This document shows, one piece after another, positions 1 through 6,038 of a DNA stretch of 8,542 bases. The DNA comes from Desulfobacteraceae bacterium UBA5623. Its GTDB lineage: Bacteria; Desulfobacterota; DSM-4660; Desulfatiglandales; Desulfatiglandaceae. The DNA is taken from positions 1 to 8,542 of the forward strand of contig DIKH01000152.1 in the NCBI GenBank assembly GCA_002424495.1, written 5' to 3'. Made by a program: the position numbers and the translations under genes. The notes beneath the pieces are model-generated. The model saw nothing but the letters and a program-made list of their open reading frames with translations. It was not told the DNA's origin and searched no databases. Position 1 is the first letter of the stretch, and the number at the start of each line of letters is the position of its first letter.

Positions 1-147
1 CCATCCCTGAAAGGGACATTAATGAAAAATTTATACTTTAATAAACTAAGGCCTGTATTTATAAAATCAATAAAAAATAAAACTAATGATTGTTAAATAG
101 TAAAAGAGACAGACGCCAGAGGAGGGTTAAGGGCTGCTGTTTTCAAC
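1..147. other. AT-rich gene-free left edge
   Basis: No convincing reading frame is present. The stretch is very AT-rich, with many A and T runs between about 20 and 110. A short hairpin can form at 4-16, with arms TCCCT and AGGGA around a GAA loop, but no T-run follows on either strand, so it is not a convincing terminator. This stretch lies downstream of the coiled-coil gene read on the minus strand. I could not find a clear intrinsic terminator for that gene here. Confidence 0.6.
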
Positions 148-741
148 TCATTGGCTGTTCCCGTCGCCGCTGATTGTTGTATCTTCTTGATCCTTCAACT
201 CTTTGCCAAGCCTTCGTTCAATTTCCACCATACGCGCATCTCTTTCGGAAATGTCTAACAAGATATCTTTGATTCCTAATCTTTCAGCAATGTCATCAAG
301 CCGCTGCTCCGAGATATTTTCGTAAACGCTGTTGCCCAATTTTGCCAATAGCCTGGTGAGCAGGGTTTCAAGTTGGGCCTTCTCACGCCTGAGTCGCGTA
401 ATTTCAATTCCTTCACCTGCCCGCTCAGTGATATTGTGAACCGCAGATAATGCCGCATCAAATCCTGTTTCCATTCCTCTTTGTATCCTATCCCACAGCT
501 TCACTTCTTTTACGTCCTCTTTTTTGCTCCCTGAAATCAGTCCCCTGCCTTTATCTGAAAGTTCTTTAACTTCCCTGACAAGCGCTTCAAGGGACTCTTG
601 AAGTTCCTCTCCGGTCCCCTTAAGTTTATCTTTGGCATTGTGCGTGAACTCGGCTATTTCCCGTTTGAGCCTATCAATTGCTTCTTCCACTTTTTTACTT
701 GTCTCATCAATCTTAATTTTTGCTTTATTAGATAAGTCCAT
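148..741 (-). CDS. Coiled-coil protein of unknown function (197 aa)
   Basis: I do not recognise a named family. The protein is soluble, highly charged and almost entirely predicted helix, with no signal peptide and no membrane segment. Residues 1-65 form an amphipathic, phasin-like helix. A central segment (about 80-110, KLWDRIQRGMETGFDAALSA) is followed by a heptad-like stretch at 112-135 and a conserved-looking LAKLGNSVYE at 132-141. The tail is acidic and polar. The pattern of amphipathic helix, then a 'kLxxEkaqLexll..LGxxVYe' region, resembles small coiled-coil proteins common in Deltaproteobacteria, but that is recalled similarity, not a search. The ATG at 741 has AGGAGG about 12 nt upstream, a long but usable spacing. 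The gene is the last on the minus strand. A candidate promoter at 836-863 suggests it may be transcribed separately from the amr-like genes. A phasin or a scaffolding protein remains possible. Confidence 0.85.
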   Translation of the reverse strand: MDLSNKAKIKIDETSKKVEEAIDRLKREIAEFTHNAKDKLKGTGEELQESLEALVREVKELSDKGRGLISGSKKEDVKEVKLWDRIQRGMETGFDAALSAVHNITERAGEGIEITRLRREKAQLETLLTRLLAKLGNSVYENISEQRLDDIAERLGIKDILLDISERDARMVEIERRLGKELKDQEDTTISGDGNSQ

Positions 742-762
742 GATTTTTGCCAGCCTCCTGCC

Positions 763-924
763 TTATAAAATTGATTTCAAATTCTTTTCTGAATACCTGA
801 TTCTCCGCATTTGAAGTGATGTTAGTGTCCTTACAAAAATAGCTATGACCAGCAGGATGTCAATGAACCCCCCATGGTGTATGGGATGCGGTTTTACATT
901 TCGCTCCACTGTTAGACAATGCAT
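763..924 (-). CDS. Doubtful small membrane-type ORF (53 aa)
   Basis: Starting at the ATG at 924, this frame encodes 53 residues and fills most of the gap between the radical SAM gene (stop at 944) and the coiled-coil gene (start at 741). It contains one hydrophobic run, GGFIDILLVIAIFV at about residues 18-31, followed by a basic, polar tail (LQMRRIRYSEKNLKSIL). This would suit a single-pass small membrane protein. The hydrophobic run faintly recalls the DUF1232 core, but it is too short to assign. There is no good ribosome binding site ahead of the ATG. A better promoter for the next gene lies inside this ORF, which weakens the case. The frame stays open upstream to 999, but that part overlaps the conserved zinc-ribbon-like end of the radical SAM gene in another frame and is not credible. 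Confidence 0.22.
   Translation of the reverse strand: MHCLTVERNVKPHPIHHGGFIDILLVIAIFVRTLTSLQMRRIRYSEKNLKSIL
836..863 (-). promoter_or_regulatory. Candidate sigma70 promoter for the coiled-coil gene
   Basis: On the minus strand a perfect -35 hexamer TTGACA (863-858) is followed, after 16 nt, by TATTTT (841-836), which matches four of six bases of the -10 consensus. Transcription would start near 829, leaving an untranslated leader of about 88 nt before the ATG at 741. This is a pattern match only; TTGACA also occurs by chance. Confidence 0.35.
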
Positions 925-943
925 AAGCGATGCAAAGGCAAGG

Positions 944-2119
944 TTAACCCCACCTTCCCGGGATTGTGGTCCCGCAAAATCGGCAGAGACCTTTTTCAAT
1001 GTTATACTGGGCGATAATGTATCCCTTCCTCTCGATCAGGATCTTTCGGCATTGATGGCAATAGGTATGGGTCCCAGGGTTAGCCGGGACATTACCAAGG
1101 TATACATATCGAATCCCTTCTTTCATGGCCAAGTCTCTTAGGTTTTCAAGCGTTTCAACCGGCGTGGCGGGAAGCCTTGAAAGCTTATACAGCGGAAAAA
1201 ATCTTAGAAAGTGCAGGGGGTAATCCGGCCCCAGCTCTTTTAGTACCCATCCGCACATCCTCTTGATCATCTCGGGGTTGTCCACATAGGTGGGAACCAC
1301 AAGGGTGGTGATTTCAAACCAGACCCCCTCCCCGTGCATGTTCTTAAACGTTTCTAGGACCGGCCCCAATGTCCCGCCGTTTAGCCTGCGATATATGCCG
1401 TCGTCAAAGGATTTAAGGTTTACATTAGCCCCATCAAGGTATTTGCAAAGTTTCAGGAAAGGCCCTGGATTGATGTAACCATTTGAGACTAGGACATTTT
1501 TTATCCCCGCCTCCTTGGCTAACCTTGCAGTATCATACATGTATTCATAAAAGGAAATCGGTTCAGAGTAGGTGTAGGCAATTGATTGGATGCTCTTGTC
1601 CTTTGCCGCTTTGACCACGTCCCAGGGGAAAAGTTCATCATGCTGAACTTCTTCCGGCCTTTTCTGGGATATCTCCCAGTTCTGGCAATTGAGGCACCTT
1701 AGGTTACAGCCGGCGGCGGCAATGGAAAAGATCAAAGAGCGGGGGTAGAAGTGGTTGAGCGGTTTTTTTTCAATGGGATCCACATGGACTGAACAGGGGT
1801 TTCCGTATGCAAGGGAGAAAAGCCTCCCCTTGATGTTCACCTTTGACCTGCACACGCCCCGGTCTCCTGGCTCAAGGATGCATTGGTTGGGGCATACCTG
1901 ACATTCAACCGTGTCTCCTGCCTTTTGATAGTGAAATCCTTCAATTGACCATTTCCAAGGCTCATCCGGCGCATCGTTTTCAAAGACATGGCCCTTTATG
2001 CCCATGTTATCCTGATCTTCGACTCCTGGAAATCCGTATGCTGGGCCGGCACACAAAAGGGCGGATGCGCAAAGGCCCATGGTCTTGATGAATTCTTTTC
2101 GTGTAAGCATCGTAGGCAT
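944..2119 (-). CDS. AmmeMemoRadiSam-type radical SAM enzyme with Tat-like leader
   Basis: This is a radical SAM protein of about 391 aa. The signature cluster motif CNLRCLNC (Cys138, Cys142, Cys145) would bind a 4Fe-4S cluster that cleaves S-adenosylmethionine. Upstream is a second cysteine set (Cys73, Cys76, Cys80, Cys90: CQVCPNQC, then GVC). The C-terminus has paired CxxC motifs (Cys354/357 and Cys379/382) that look like a zinc ribbon or metal site. This cysteine layout and the ending GTTIPGRW fit the AmrS family, which occurs with AMMECR1 and Memo proteins; the substrate is not evident from sequence. The N-terminus (TRKEFIKTMGLCASALLCAGPAYG) resembles a Tat signal, but one arginine of the usual pair is lysine. 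I prefer the ATG at 2119 because AGGTG lies 6 nt upstream; a GTG at 2128 would overlap the previous gene. The gene starts 2 nt after the stop of the membrane protein gene, so the two are very likely co-transcribed. Confidence 0.93.
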   Translation of the reverse strand: MPTMLTRKEFIKTMGLCASALLCAGPAYGFPGVEDQDNMGIKGHVFENDAPDEPWKWSIEGFHYQKAGDTVECQVCPNQCILEPGDRGVCRSKVNIKGRLFSLAYGNPCSVHVDPIEKKPLNHFYPRSLIFSIAAAGCNLRCLNCQNWEISQKRPEEVQHDELFPWDVVKAAKDKSIQSIAYTYSEPISFYEYMYDTARLAKEAGIKNVLVSNGYINPGPFLKLCKYLDGANVNLKSFDDGIYRRLNGGTLGPVLETFKNMHGEGVWFEITTLVVPTYVDNPEMIKRMCGWVLKELGPDYPLHFLRFFPLYKLSRLPATPVETLENLRDLAMKEGIRYVYLGNVPANPGTHTYCHQCRKILIERKGYIIAQYNIEKGLCRFCGTTIPGRWG

Positions 2120-2121
2120 AG

Positions 2122-4221
2122 TTAGCACCTGTTTTTCCCGGAAAAAAAGGCCATTATCGTGCTCGAAATCTTTATGGCGATCAAAAATATCACCGCGGCC
2201 TTTATGCCGAAAAGTGGTATGATTATGGTCCCTGTCGCAAGGGTACCGACTGCGGCCCCGACCAGATCCGCCGCCAGGCAGCCGGCAGCAGGGCTTTTGG
2301 CTTCACCTATCATGCCTGCCACAACCGGAAACTGGAATCCACATACAAGAGAAAAGAAAAAGCTGTACATCAGGTAATAAACAGGGTGAAGCCCTGTCCT
2401 GAAAAAGACGGCCCACAGGTAAAACATGATCAAGAGCAACAGGACAGAAATTTCTGATACCATCAACCTGGTTTTGTTATTGTGGGTTGCAAGATTCCCT
2501 ATCATGGCGCCCGGTAAAAGCCCCAGCAAAAAGGCGGTTACAATGGCGCCGATCTTTAGATAAATGTAACCATAGACCACCTGAAAGGCAAATATTACGA
2601 GCATCTCGATTCCCATTATTGCCAGGCCTGTGGAAAACAGTACGTACTCCTCTTTTCGGATGAACATCAGATAAGTGAGGGTCAGGCCTAAGACCGCCAG
2701 AAAAAAATAATTGGGCGATGTGCCATATTCCATAAACCAGTGCCTCAGCACAATGCCAATGAGTTTTGGGTCAAAATCAGTATTGACCGGCACTCTCACG
2801 TCCTGGCAGTCTCTTATCATCTTGATGCGCTCTTCCGTCACATTTCCGTAAAAATAGCCCTCCACATAGGATGTGCGGATGGATTTCTTCGCCAATTTTG
2901 AGGGAATATCCGCCTCAAGTTCCCTGTCGCTGCACAGAAAATAGGCCTCTTCACCTGGCAGGACAAGGATGTTTTCAAAGTGGAGACTGACCGTGCTGTA
3001 AATAGTGGAGAATTTTTTGCGCCATATGTTGCTAAGGTAATCAGGATCATATCCAATGCTGAATAGGACAATGCCGCCTTTTTTTAAAACATTCTTTGCG
3101 AGGAGGAAGAATTCTGCTGTGAAAAACCGGTTTGTCTGAAAGGTGTCCGGCTCAGGCAGATCGAGTATTATGGCATCGTATCTTCTTTTGGTTTCTTTAA
3201 GATAGCTCCTGCCATCGGAATTTATCACACAAAGACCCGGGGCCTCCTTTATTATGCCGATATCTCCTGCCACCTTTGTCAATCTGGGGTCGAGTTCCAC
3301 ATAGTCAACATGGCGGGGGCTATATTTGCCTACCTCTGTCATGGTATCTCCCAGGCACCCTGATACCAGGAGCACATCCTCGACCATGTCCAACTGGCAC
3401 AGGGCATAATGGATCTTTTCCTCGCTCTTGATGATGTTTGATCCGGAATATAATGGTGTGCCAGATTCCCACAGTGTGTGCTGCGCTCCCTCTTTTGTGA
3501 CAACAATCCGTCCAAAGGGTGACTCCATGTACTGTTCAATCTTGCCATACTGACCGGCCAAAGTGTTTATTTCAAAGCGGCTGTTTGTAGAATAGAAATA
3601 GAAAAGTAAGACCAACAGGAAAGCAACCGGAAACAGTAAGTATTTTCTGGATCTAAAAATGAGAGCTATGGCCGCAAGTATCAGGGGTGCGGAGGTGAGG
3701 GCAATGGTTGCAAAAGGCTTTATAAGGTAGACCAGGACAAAGCTGAACAAGGCCCCTGATAGAATATCTCCTATGGTATCGGTGAGATATAGATCTCCAC
3801 TGCCAAAGGCATGGCCTTGGGAGACCATGACCTTTTGGGCATAGGGCAGGATAAAACCCGTAAGCAGACAATAGGGCGCAATGGTAAAGAGGATATAAAA
3901 AAATATCTGGTAAAATCCTGGAGAAATCCCGTGGGTAAAAAACGCCTCTTTAAACCCCCTGATTGCAATCAACTGAACGAGGGGGAGGACAGCAATGACC
4001 AGGATGAGCAGTGAATAAATCCACGGGGACGGATCTTTTGACCATCTGGCTGCAAGACTTCCAATCCCTGTCAGCAACAGCCAGCAAAAGAGCGCGAGAG
4101 AGATGGTTATCTCATTTCCATGGAACTGGGTCAGAAATTCTCTGATGGTGACAAGCTGGGTGGCAACCGATGTGACACCAGTACTGATAATCGAAAAAAT
4201 TATCAACCGCCTTTGATTCAT
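2122..4221 (-). CDS. Polytopic membrane protein with spermidine-synthase-like domain
   Basis: This protein of about 699 aa has three parts: an N-terminal block of about seven membrane helices (residues 6-210), a soluble Rossmann-type domain (about 220-480), and a C-terminal block of about seven helices (about 503-690). The soluble domain aligns with the spermidine synthase fold: a nucleotide-binding strand and loop (LLVSGCLGD, 284-292), VELDP (308-312) for the ribose-binding acid, SDGRSYL (335-341), and DLPEPDTFQTNRFFT (354-368). Key positions differ from true spermidine synthases: the GGGDGG loop reads SGCLGD, losing its aspartate, and DSSDP reads DLPEP. It is therefore probably not a simple putrescine aminopropyltransferase. 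It may be a transporter-fused transferase acting on another amine, or a sensor. The ATG at 4221 is preferred over TTG at 4227 because GAGGGG sits 8 nt upstream of it. It lies between the AMMECR1 and radical SAM genes, 69 nt and 2 nt from them. Confidence 0.9.
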   Translation of the reverse strand: MNQRRLIIFSIISTGVTSVATQLVTIREFLTQFHGNEITISLALFCWLLLTGIGSLAARWSKDPSPWIYSLLILVIAVLPLVQLIAIRGFKEAFFTHGISPGFYQIFFYILFTIAPYCLLTGFILPYAQKVMVSQGHAFGSGDLYLTDTIGDILSGALFSFVLVYLIKPFATIALTSAPLILAAIALIFRSRKYLLFPVAFLLVLLFYFYSTNSRFEINTLAGQYGKIEQYMESPFGRIVVTKEGAQHTLWESGTPLYSGSNIIKSEEKIHYALCQLDMVEDVLLVSGCLGDTMTEVGKYSPRHVDYVELDPRLTKVAGDIGIIKEAPGLCVINSDGRSYLKETKRRYDAIILDLPEPDTFQTNRFFTAEFFLLAKNVLKKGGIVLFSIGYDPDYLSNIWRKKFSTIYSTVSLHFENILVLPGEEAYFLCSDRELEADIPSKLAKKSIRTSYVEGYFYGNVTEERIKMIRDCQDVRVPVNTDFDPKLIGIVLRHWFMEYGTSPNYFFLAVLGLTLTYLMFIRKEEYVLFSTGLAIMGIEMLVIFAFQVVYGYIYLKIGAIVTAFLLGLLPGAMIGNLATHNNKTRLMVSEISVLLLLIMFYLWAVFFRTGLHPVYYLMYSFFFSLVCGFQFPVVAGMIGEAKSPAAGCLAADLVGAAVGTLATGTIIIPLFGIKAAVIFLIAIKISSTIMAFFSGKNRC

Positions 4222-4248
4222 CGGCAAGGCCCCTCGGATATCCTCCTG

Positions 4249-4270
4249 AACGCCATTTTTTAAGACAGCT
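4249..4270. repeat. Imperfect direct repeat, copy A
   Basis: This copy reads AACGC, CA, TTTTTT, AAGACAGCT on the plus strand. The second copy (5134-5154) has the same order of blocks without the CA and with one more A after the T-run, giving about 20 shared bases. It lies in the 69-nt gap between the AMMECR1 gene and the membrane protein gene, 28 nt upstream of the latter's start. Its role is unknown. Part of the match is a low-complexity T-run; the informative parts are AACGC and AAGACAGCT. Confidence 0.5.
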
Positions 4271-4290
4271 AAAATGTTGCGGAACTATGT

Positions 4291-5016
4291 TTATGGATGT
4301 CCTTCTTCCTCAAATGCCTGGACCTGATAGGTCAGGACCTCAAGGTCGCCTGCCTTCCATGCATCGGCCCCAAGTCCTGCTTTGAGGCAGAGATGGGCCA
4401 GAAATTCCTCCTTTTTTGGCAACTGCTCCCATACCTGGGGTAAAAAGGTGGATTGATAAAAGCCTTTTTTTATTATCACGCCGTCAATGCTTGGTCTCAG
4501 TTTCTTCAACAAGTCATCTGCCCCGGAGTATGAAAGAGGCCTGGGGTCAGTCAAGATGCTGATCTCTATTTTTATCCTGTCCCACTCATCTTTTGTCATG
4601 GGCGAAAACCGTGGATCACGAAATGCGGCATTGATGGCGTTTTCCCTGATCCCCTCAATCAATGATTCCTGGGGAATTATGTGTCCTATGCACCCCCGGA
4701 GATTTTTGCCTTTAGTAAGGGTGACAAATGTCCCGCGCCGTTCAAGAAACTTGTCTGGCATGCCAACGTCGGACTGCGCACTGTCTTTCCTGTTAAATAT
4801 TCTCTGCTCGATGGTATTTCTTGCAATGGATAAGAGATATTTTCCCTCATCCTCGGTCAATTTGTCTTTTTCTGTCATGGTTGTTCCCCCCAAGTAAAGG
4901 TTCCAATTATGTTCATATCCCTGCCCATACCCAGGTGCTACCCCTGTGGTCATCCCCAAAAAGGGTAAGGTCAAAAGGCAGTAAAGCAATAGAAAGGCGT
5001 GTTTTGCCGATTTCAT
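4291..5016 (-). CDS. AMMECR1-domain protein with signal peptide (AmrA-like)
   Basis: Residues from about 50 to the end form an AMMECR1 domain: LTEDEGKYLLSIARNTIE at its start, the hallmark LRGCIG (106-111), then ENAINAAFRDPRFSPM, IEISILTDP and a C-terminal FLPQVWEQLP segment. AMMECR1 proteins accompany Memo and AmrS proteins in many bacteria and archaea; their biochemical role is unsettled. From the ATG at 5016 the protein is 241 aa and begins with a clear signal peptide: two lysines near the N-terminus, then a long hydrophobic run FLLLYCLLTLPFLGM. This start has a GGGGGA stretch just upstream; an ATG at 5028 (GGAG 11 nt upstream) and a TTG at 5067 are also open. A further in-frame ATG at 4878, with GGGGGG 7 nt upstream, would give a leaderless 195-aa protein of normal family length. 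It is the first gene of the probable amr-like operon, downstream of a candidate promoter. Confidence 0.93.
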   Translation of the reverse strand: MKSAKHAFLLLYCLLTLPFLGMTTGVAPGYGQGYEHNWNLYLGGTTMTEKDKLTEDEGKYLLSIARNTIEQRIFNRKDSAQSDVGMPDKFLERRGTFVTLTKGKNLRGCIGHIIPQESLIEGIRENAINAAFRDPRFSPMTKDEWDRIKIEISILTDPRPLSYSGADDLLKKLRPSIDGVIIKKGFYQSTFLPQVWEQLPKKEEFLAHLCLKAGLGADAWKAGDLEVLTYQVQAFEEEGHP

Positions 5017-5061
5017 TCTTTCCCCCATAAGGATGGATTCTCCAAGAATAAATTCTTCATT

Positions 5062-5073
5062 CACCAATTGGTG
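5062..5073. promoter_or_regulatory. Perfect 12-bp palindrome, candidate operator
   Basis: CACCAATTGGTG is a perfect palindrome. It lies between the candidate -10 box of the amr-like operon (5108-5113) and the preferred AMMECR1 start (5016), so a dimeric repressor bound here could block transcription. A related, imperfect site (CTAATTGGTT, 5574-5583) occurs ahead of atpX. No regulator is encoded in the window, so function is inference from symmetry and position. Confidence 0.35.
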
Positions 5074-5107
5074 TTGTGATTGGAATTGTTTGTCTTCTAA
5101 CAGTGCA

Positions 5108-5135
5108 TTTATACATTTTGAGTAATATTTTCCAA
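5108..5135 (-). promoter_or_regulatory. Candidate sigma70 promoter of the amr-like operon
   Basis: On the minus strand TTGGAA (5135-5130, four of six consensus bases) is followed after 16 nt by TATAAA (5113-5108, five of six). A start near 5100 would leave a leader of about 84 nt before the ATG at 5016, containing the palindrome at 5062-5073. The -35 box overlaps the end of repeat copy B. Confidence 0.45.
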
Positions 5136-5154
5136 CGCTTTTTTAAAGACAGCT
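5134..5154. repeat. Imperfect direct repeat, copy B
   Basis: This copy reads AACGC, TTTTTT, A, AAGACAGCT on the plus strand and matches copy A at 4249-4270 apart from a 2-nt and a 1-nt indel. It has the same orientation as copy A and lies just upstream of the candidate amr-like promoter, touching its -35 box. Both copies therefore precede a minus-strand gene. It could be a binding site or the trace of a local duplication. Confidence 0.5.
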
Positions 5155-5197
5155 CCACCTGTTTATAAAGGGGAGGGGTTGTAAGTCTTATAAAATA

Positions 5198-5305
5198 ATG
5201 GTAAAAAATAAAGTTAAGTTTGACATCAATATAGGCTCAGCGCAGGAGGCAGGGCTTAAGATCGGTTCCAATCTCCTGAAGCTGGCAACGATCGTGTGCA
5301 ACTAA
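5198..5305 (+). CDS. Possible 35-aa small ORF
   Basis: The ATG at 5198 opens a 35-codon frame (MVKNKVKFDINIGSAQEAGL, then KIGSNLLKLATIVCN) ending at TAA 5303-5305. The codons look like those of real genes in this window, and this segment is richer in G+C than its flanks. Against it, no Shine-Dalgarno sequence lies at a normal distance; the purine-rich GGGGAGGGG at 5170-5178 is about 19 nt away. No family is recognised. It may be a small protein, a gene remnant or chance. Confidence 0.25.
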   Translation: MVKNKVKFDINIGSAQEAGLKIGSNLLKLATIVCN

Positions 5306-5469
5306 TTAAAAAAATGTATTAGGACCCTCAAGAAAAATGCAATAAGGGCACTCGCAAAATTAATTTCCCATCTTTAGGCCATCCCAGGCCGGTCCCCACA
5401 TAAAAATCGTTGATTTGGCTGTTCGACTTTGTGAATTTTCTTGCAAAGTAAAATAAGATGTGTTAGCAA

Positions 5470-5521
5470 ACCCCCATTCCTGATGGCAGGGGTAAGGCAT
5501 AATAAATATAACCTGTCTGCC
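5470..5521. other. Two mutually exclusive stem-loops upstream of atpX
   Basis: Hairpin 1 (5470-5493) pairs ACCC and CCAT with ATGG and GGGT around a TCCTG loop, with a small bulge. Hairpin 2 pairs GGCAG (5485-5489) and GGT (5491-5493) with ACC (5511-5513) and CTGCC (5517-5521). They share bases and cannot form together. Neither is followed by a T-run. They would matter in RNA only if transcription begins upstream of 5470, since the nearest candidate promoter is at 5531. Confidence 0.25.
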
Positions 5522-5530
5522 GAATAAGTA

Positions 5531-5559
5531 TTGACAAAGATTTTTTTATTTTGTAAAAG
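5531..5559 (+). promoter_or_regulatory. Candidate sigma70 promoter of the atp operon
   Basis: A perfect -35 hexamer TTGACA (5531-5536) is followed after 17 nt by TAAAAG (5554-5559), which matches four of six -10 bases. Transcription would begin near 5566, about 45 nt before the atpX start. The spacer contains a run of seven Ts. The position fits the first gene of the operon, but the -10 box is weak. Confidence 0.45.
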
Positions 5560-5609
5560 GCCGTGATTTCAAACTAATTGGTTAACTTTTTTACAAAGGT
5601 GTAAGAACA

Positions 5610-6038
5610 ATGCTTTCAGTAGACTACACATTATTCATTCAAATAGCCAATTTTTTGGTGCTTATGTTTGTTTTGAACATTATCCTCTACAGGCCCATCA
5701 GAGGCATTCTCGCCAAGAGACACGAGGAGGAGGCCTCCTTGAAAAGATCCATAGATGATTTTCAGAGTCGCGCCGGCCAGAATGAAAGGGGCATTGAAGA
5801 GGGGAAGATCAGGACCCAGAAGGAAGGTGCCGTAGAAAAAGAGGGAATTAAGGGCCAAGGGCTTGAAAAAGAAAAGGGGATACTCCAGGAGGCATCGTCT
5901 TTGGCTGAACAAAAGCTTGGAAACGCCAGAAGAGAATTGGAAGCAAAGGTTGCGGACGTTCGGAGGTCACTTGAGGCCGATGTCGCCCTTTTTTCAACTG
6001 AGCTTGCCGAAAAAATATTGGGGAGAGACATTCGATGA
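5610..6038 (+). CDS. atpX: F1Fo ATP synthase subunit b'
   Basis: This 142-aa protein is the b' subunit (also called atpF2) of the Fo sector and forms half of the heterodimeric peripheral stalk that holds F1 static against the turning rotor. One membrane helix spans residues 7-27 (TLFIQIANFLVLMFVLNIIL), followed by LYRPIRGILAKR, typical of b-type subunits, and a long charged coiled coil to the C-terminus (AEKILGRDIR). The ATG at 5610 has AGGTG 8 nt upstream. The middle of the stalk (about residues 55-90) is unusually rich in glycine, glutamate and lysine for a coiled coil. It is the first atp gene here and overlaps atpF by 4 nt (ATGA). No atpI, atpB or atpE precedes it, as in deltaproteobacteria that keep those genes at another locus. 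Confidence 0.96.
   Translation: MLSVDYTLFIQIANFLVLMFVLNIILYRPIRGILAKRHEEEASLKRSIDDFQSRAGQNERGIEEGKIRTQKEGAVEKEGIKGQGLEKEKGILQEASSLAEQKLGNARRELEAKVADVRRSLEADVALFSTELAEKILGRDIR

Larger units (their letters stand above)
5017..5609. other. Divergent intergenic region between amr-like and atp operons
   Basis: This is about 590 bases with no confident gene. It holds candidate promoters for both operons, a 12-bp palindrome, one copy of a direct repeat, a possible 35-codon ORF and two alternative stem-loops near 5470-5521, all listed separately. Another inverted repeat, ACTTTG (5426-5431) with CAAAGT (5444-5449), could form a loose hairpin. Most of the region is AT-rich, while 5220-5300 is richer in G+C and reads more like coding sequence. 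I recognised no riboswitch, tRNA or terminator with a T-run. Confidence 0.6.

Noticed and set aside
4..16. Short hairpin at the left edge as a terminator
   Set aside because: The stem is only 5 bp with a 3-nt loop and no T-run follows on either strand.
632..814. 60-codon plus-strand frame opposite the coiled-coil gene start
   Set aside because: It is antisense to a well-supported gene, and its hydrophobic look comes from the complement of Lys/Glu-rich codons.
763..999. 78-codon minus-strand frame reaching into the radical SAM gene
   Set aside because: Its first part overlaps the conserved CxxC end of the radical SAM protein in a different frame; only the 53-codon part from 924 is worth listing, at low confidence.
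4487..4897. 136-codon plus-strand frame opposite the AMMECR1 gene
   Set aside because: It is fully antisense to the conserved AMMECR1 domain, including LRGCIG, and shows no family features.
5470..5521. c-di-GMP (GEMM) riboswitch upstream of atpX
   Set aside because: A few bases (GCAAACC) recall the motif, but the conserved GEMM core and its second helix are not present.
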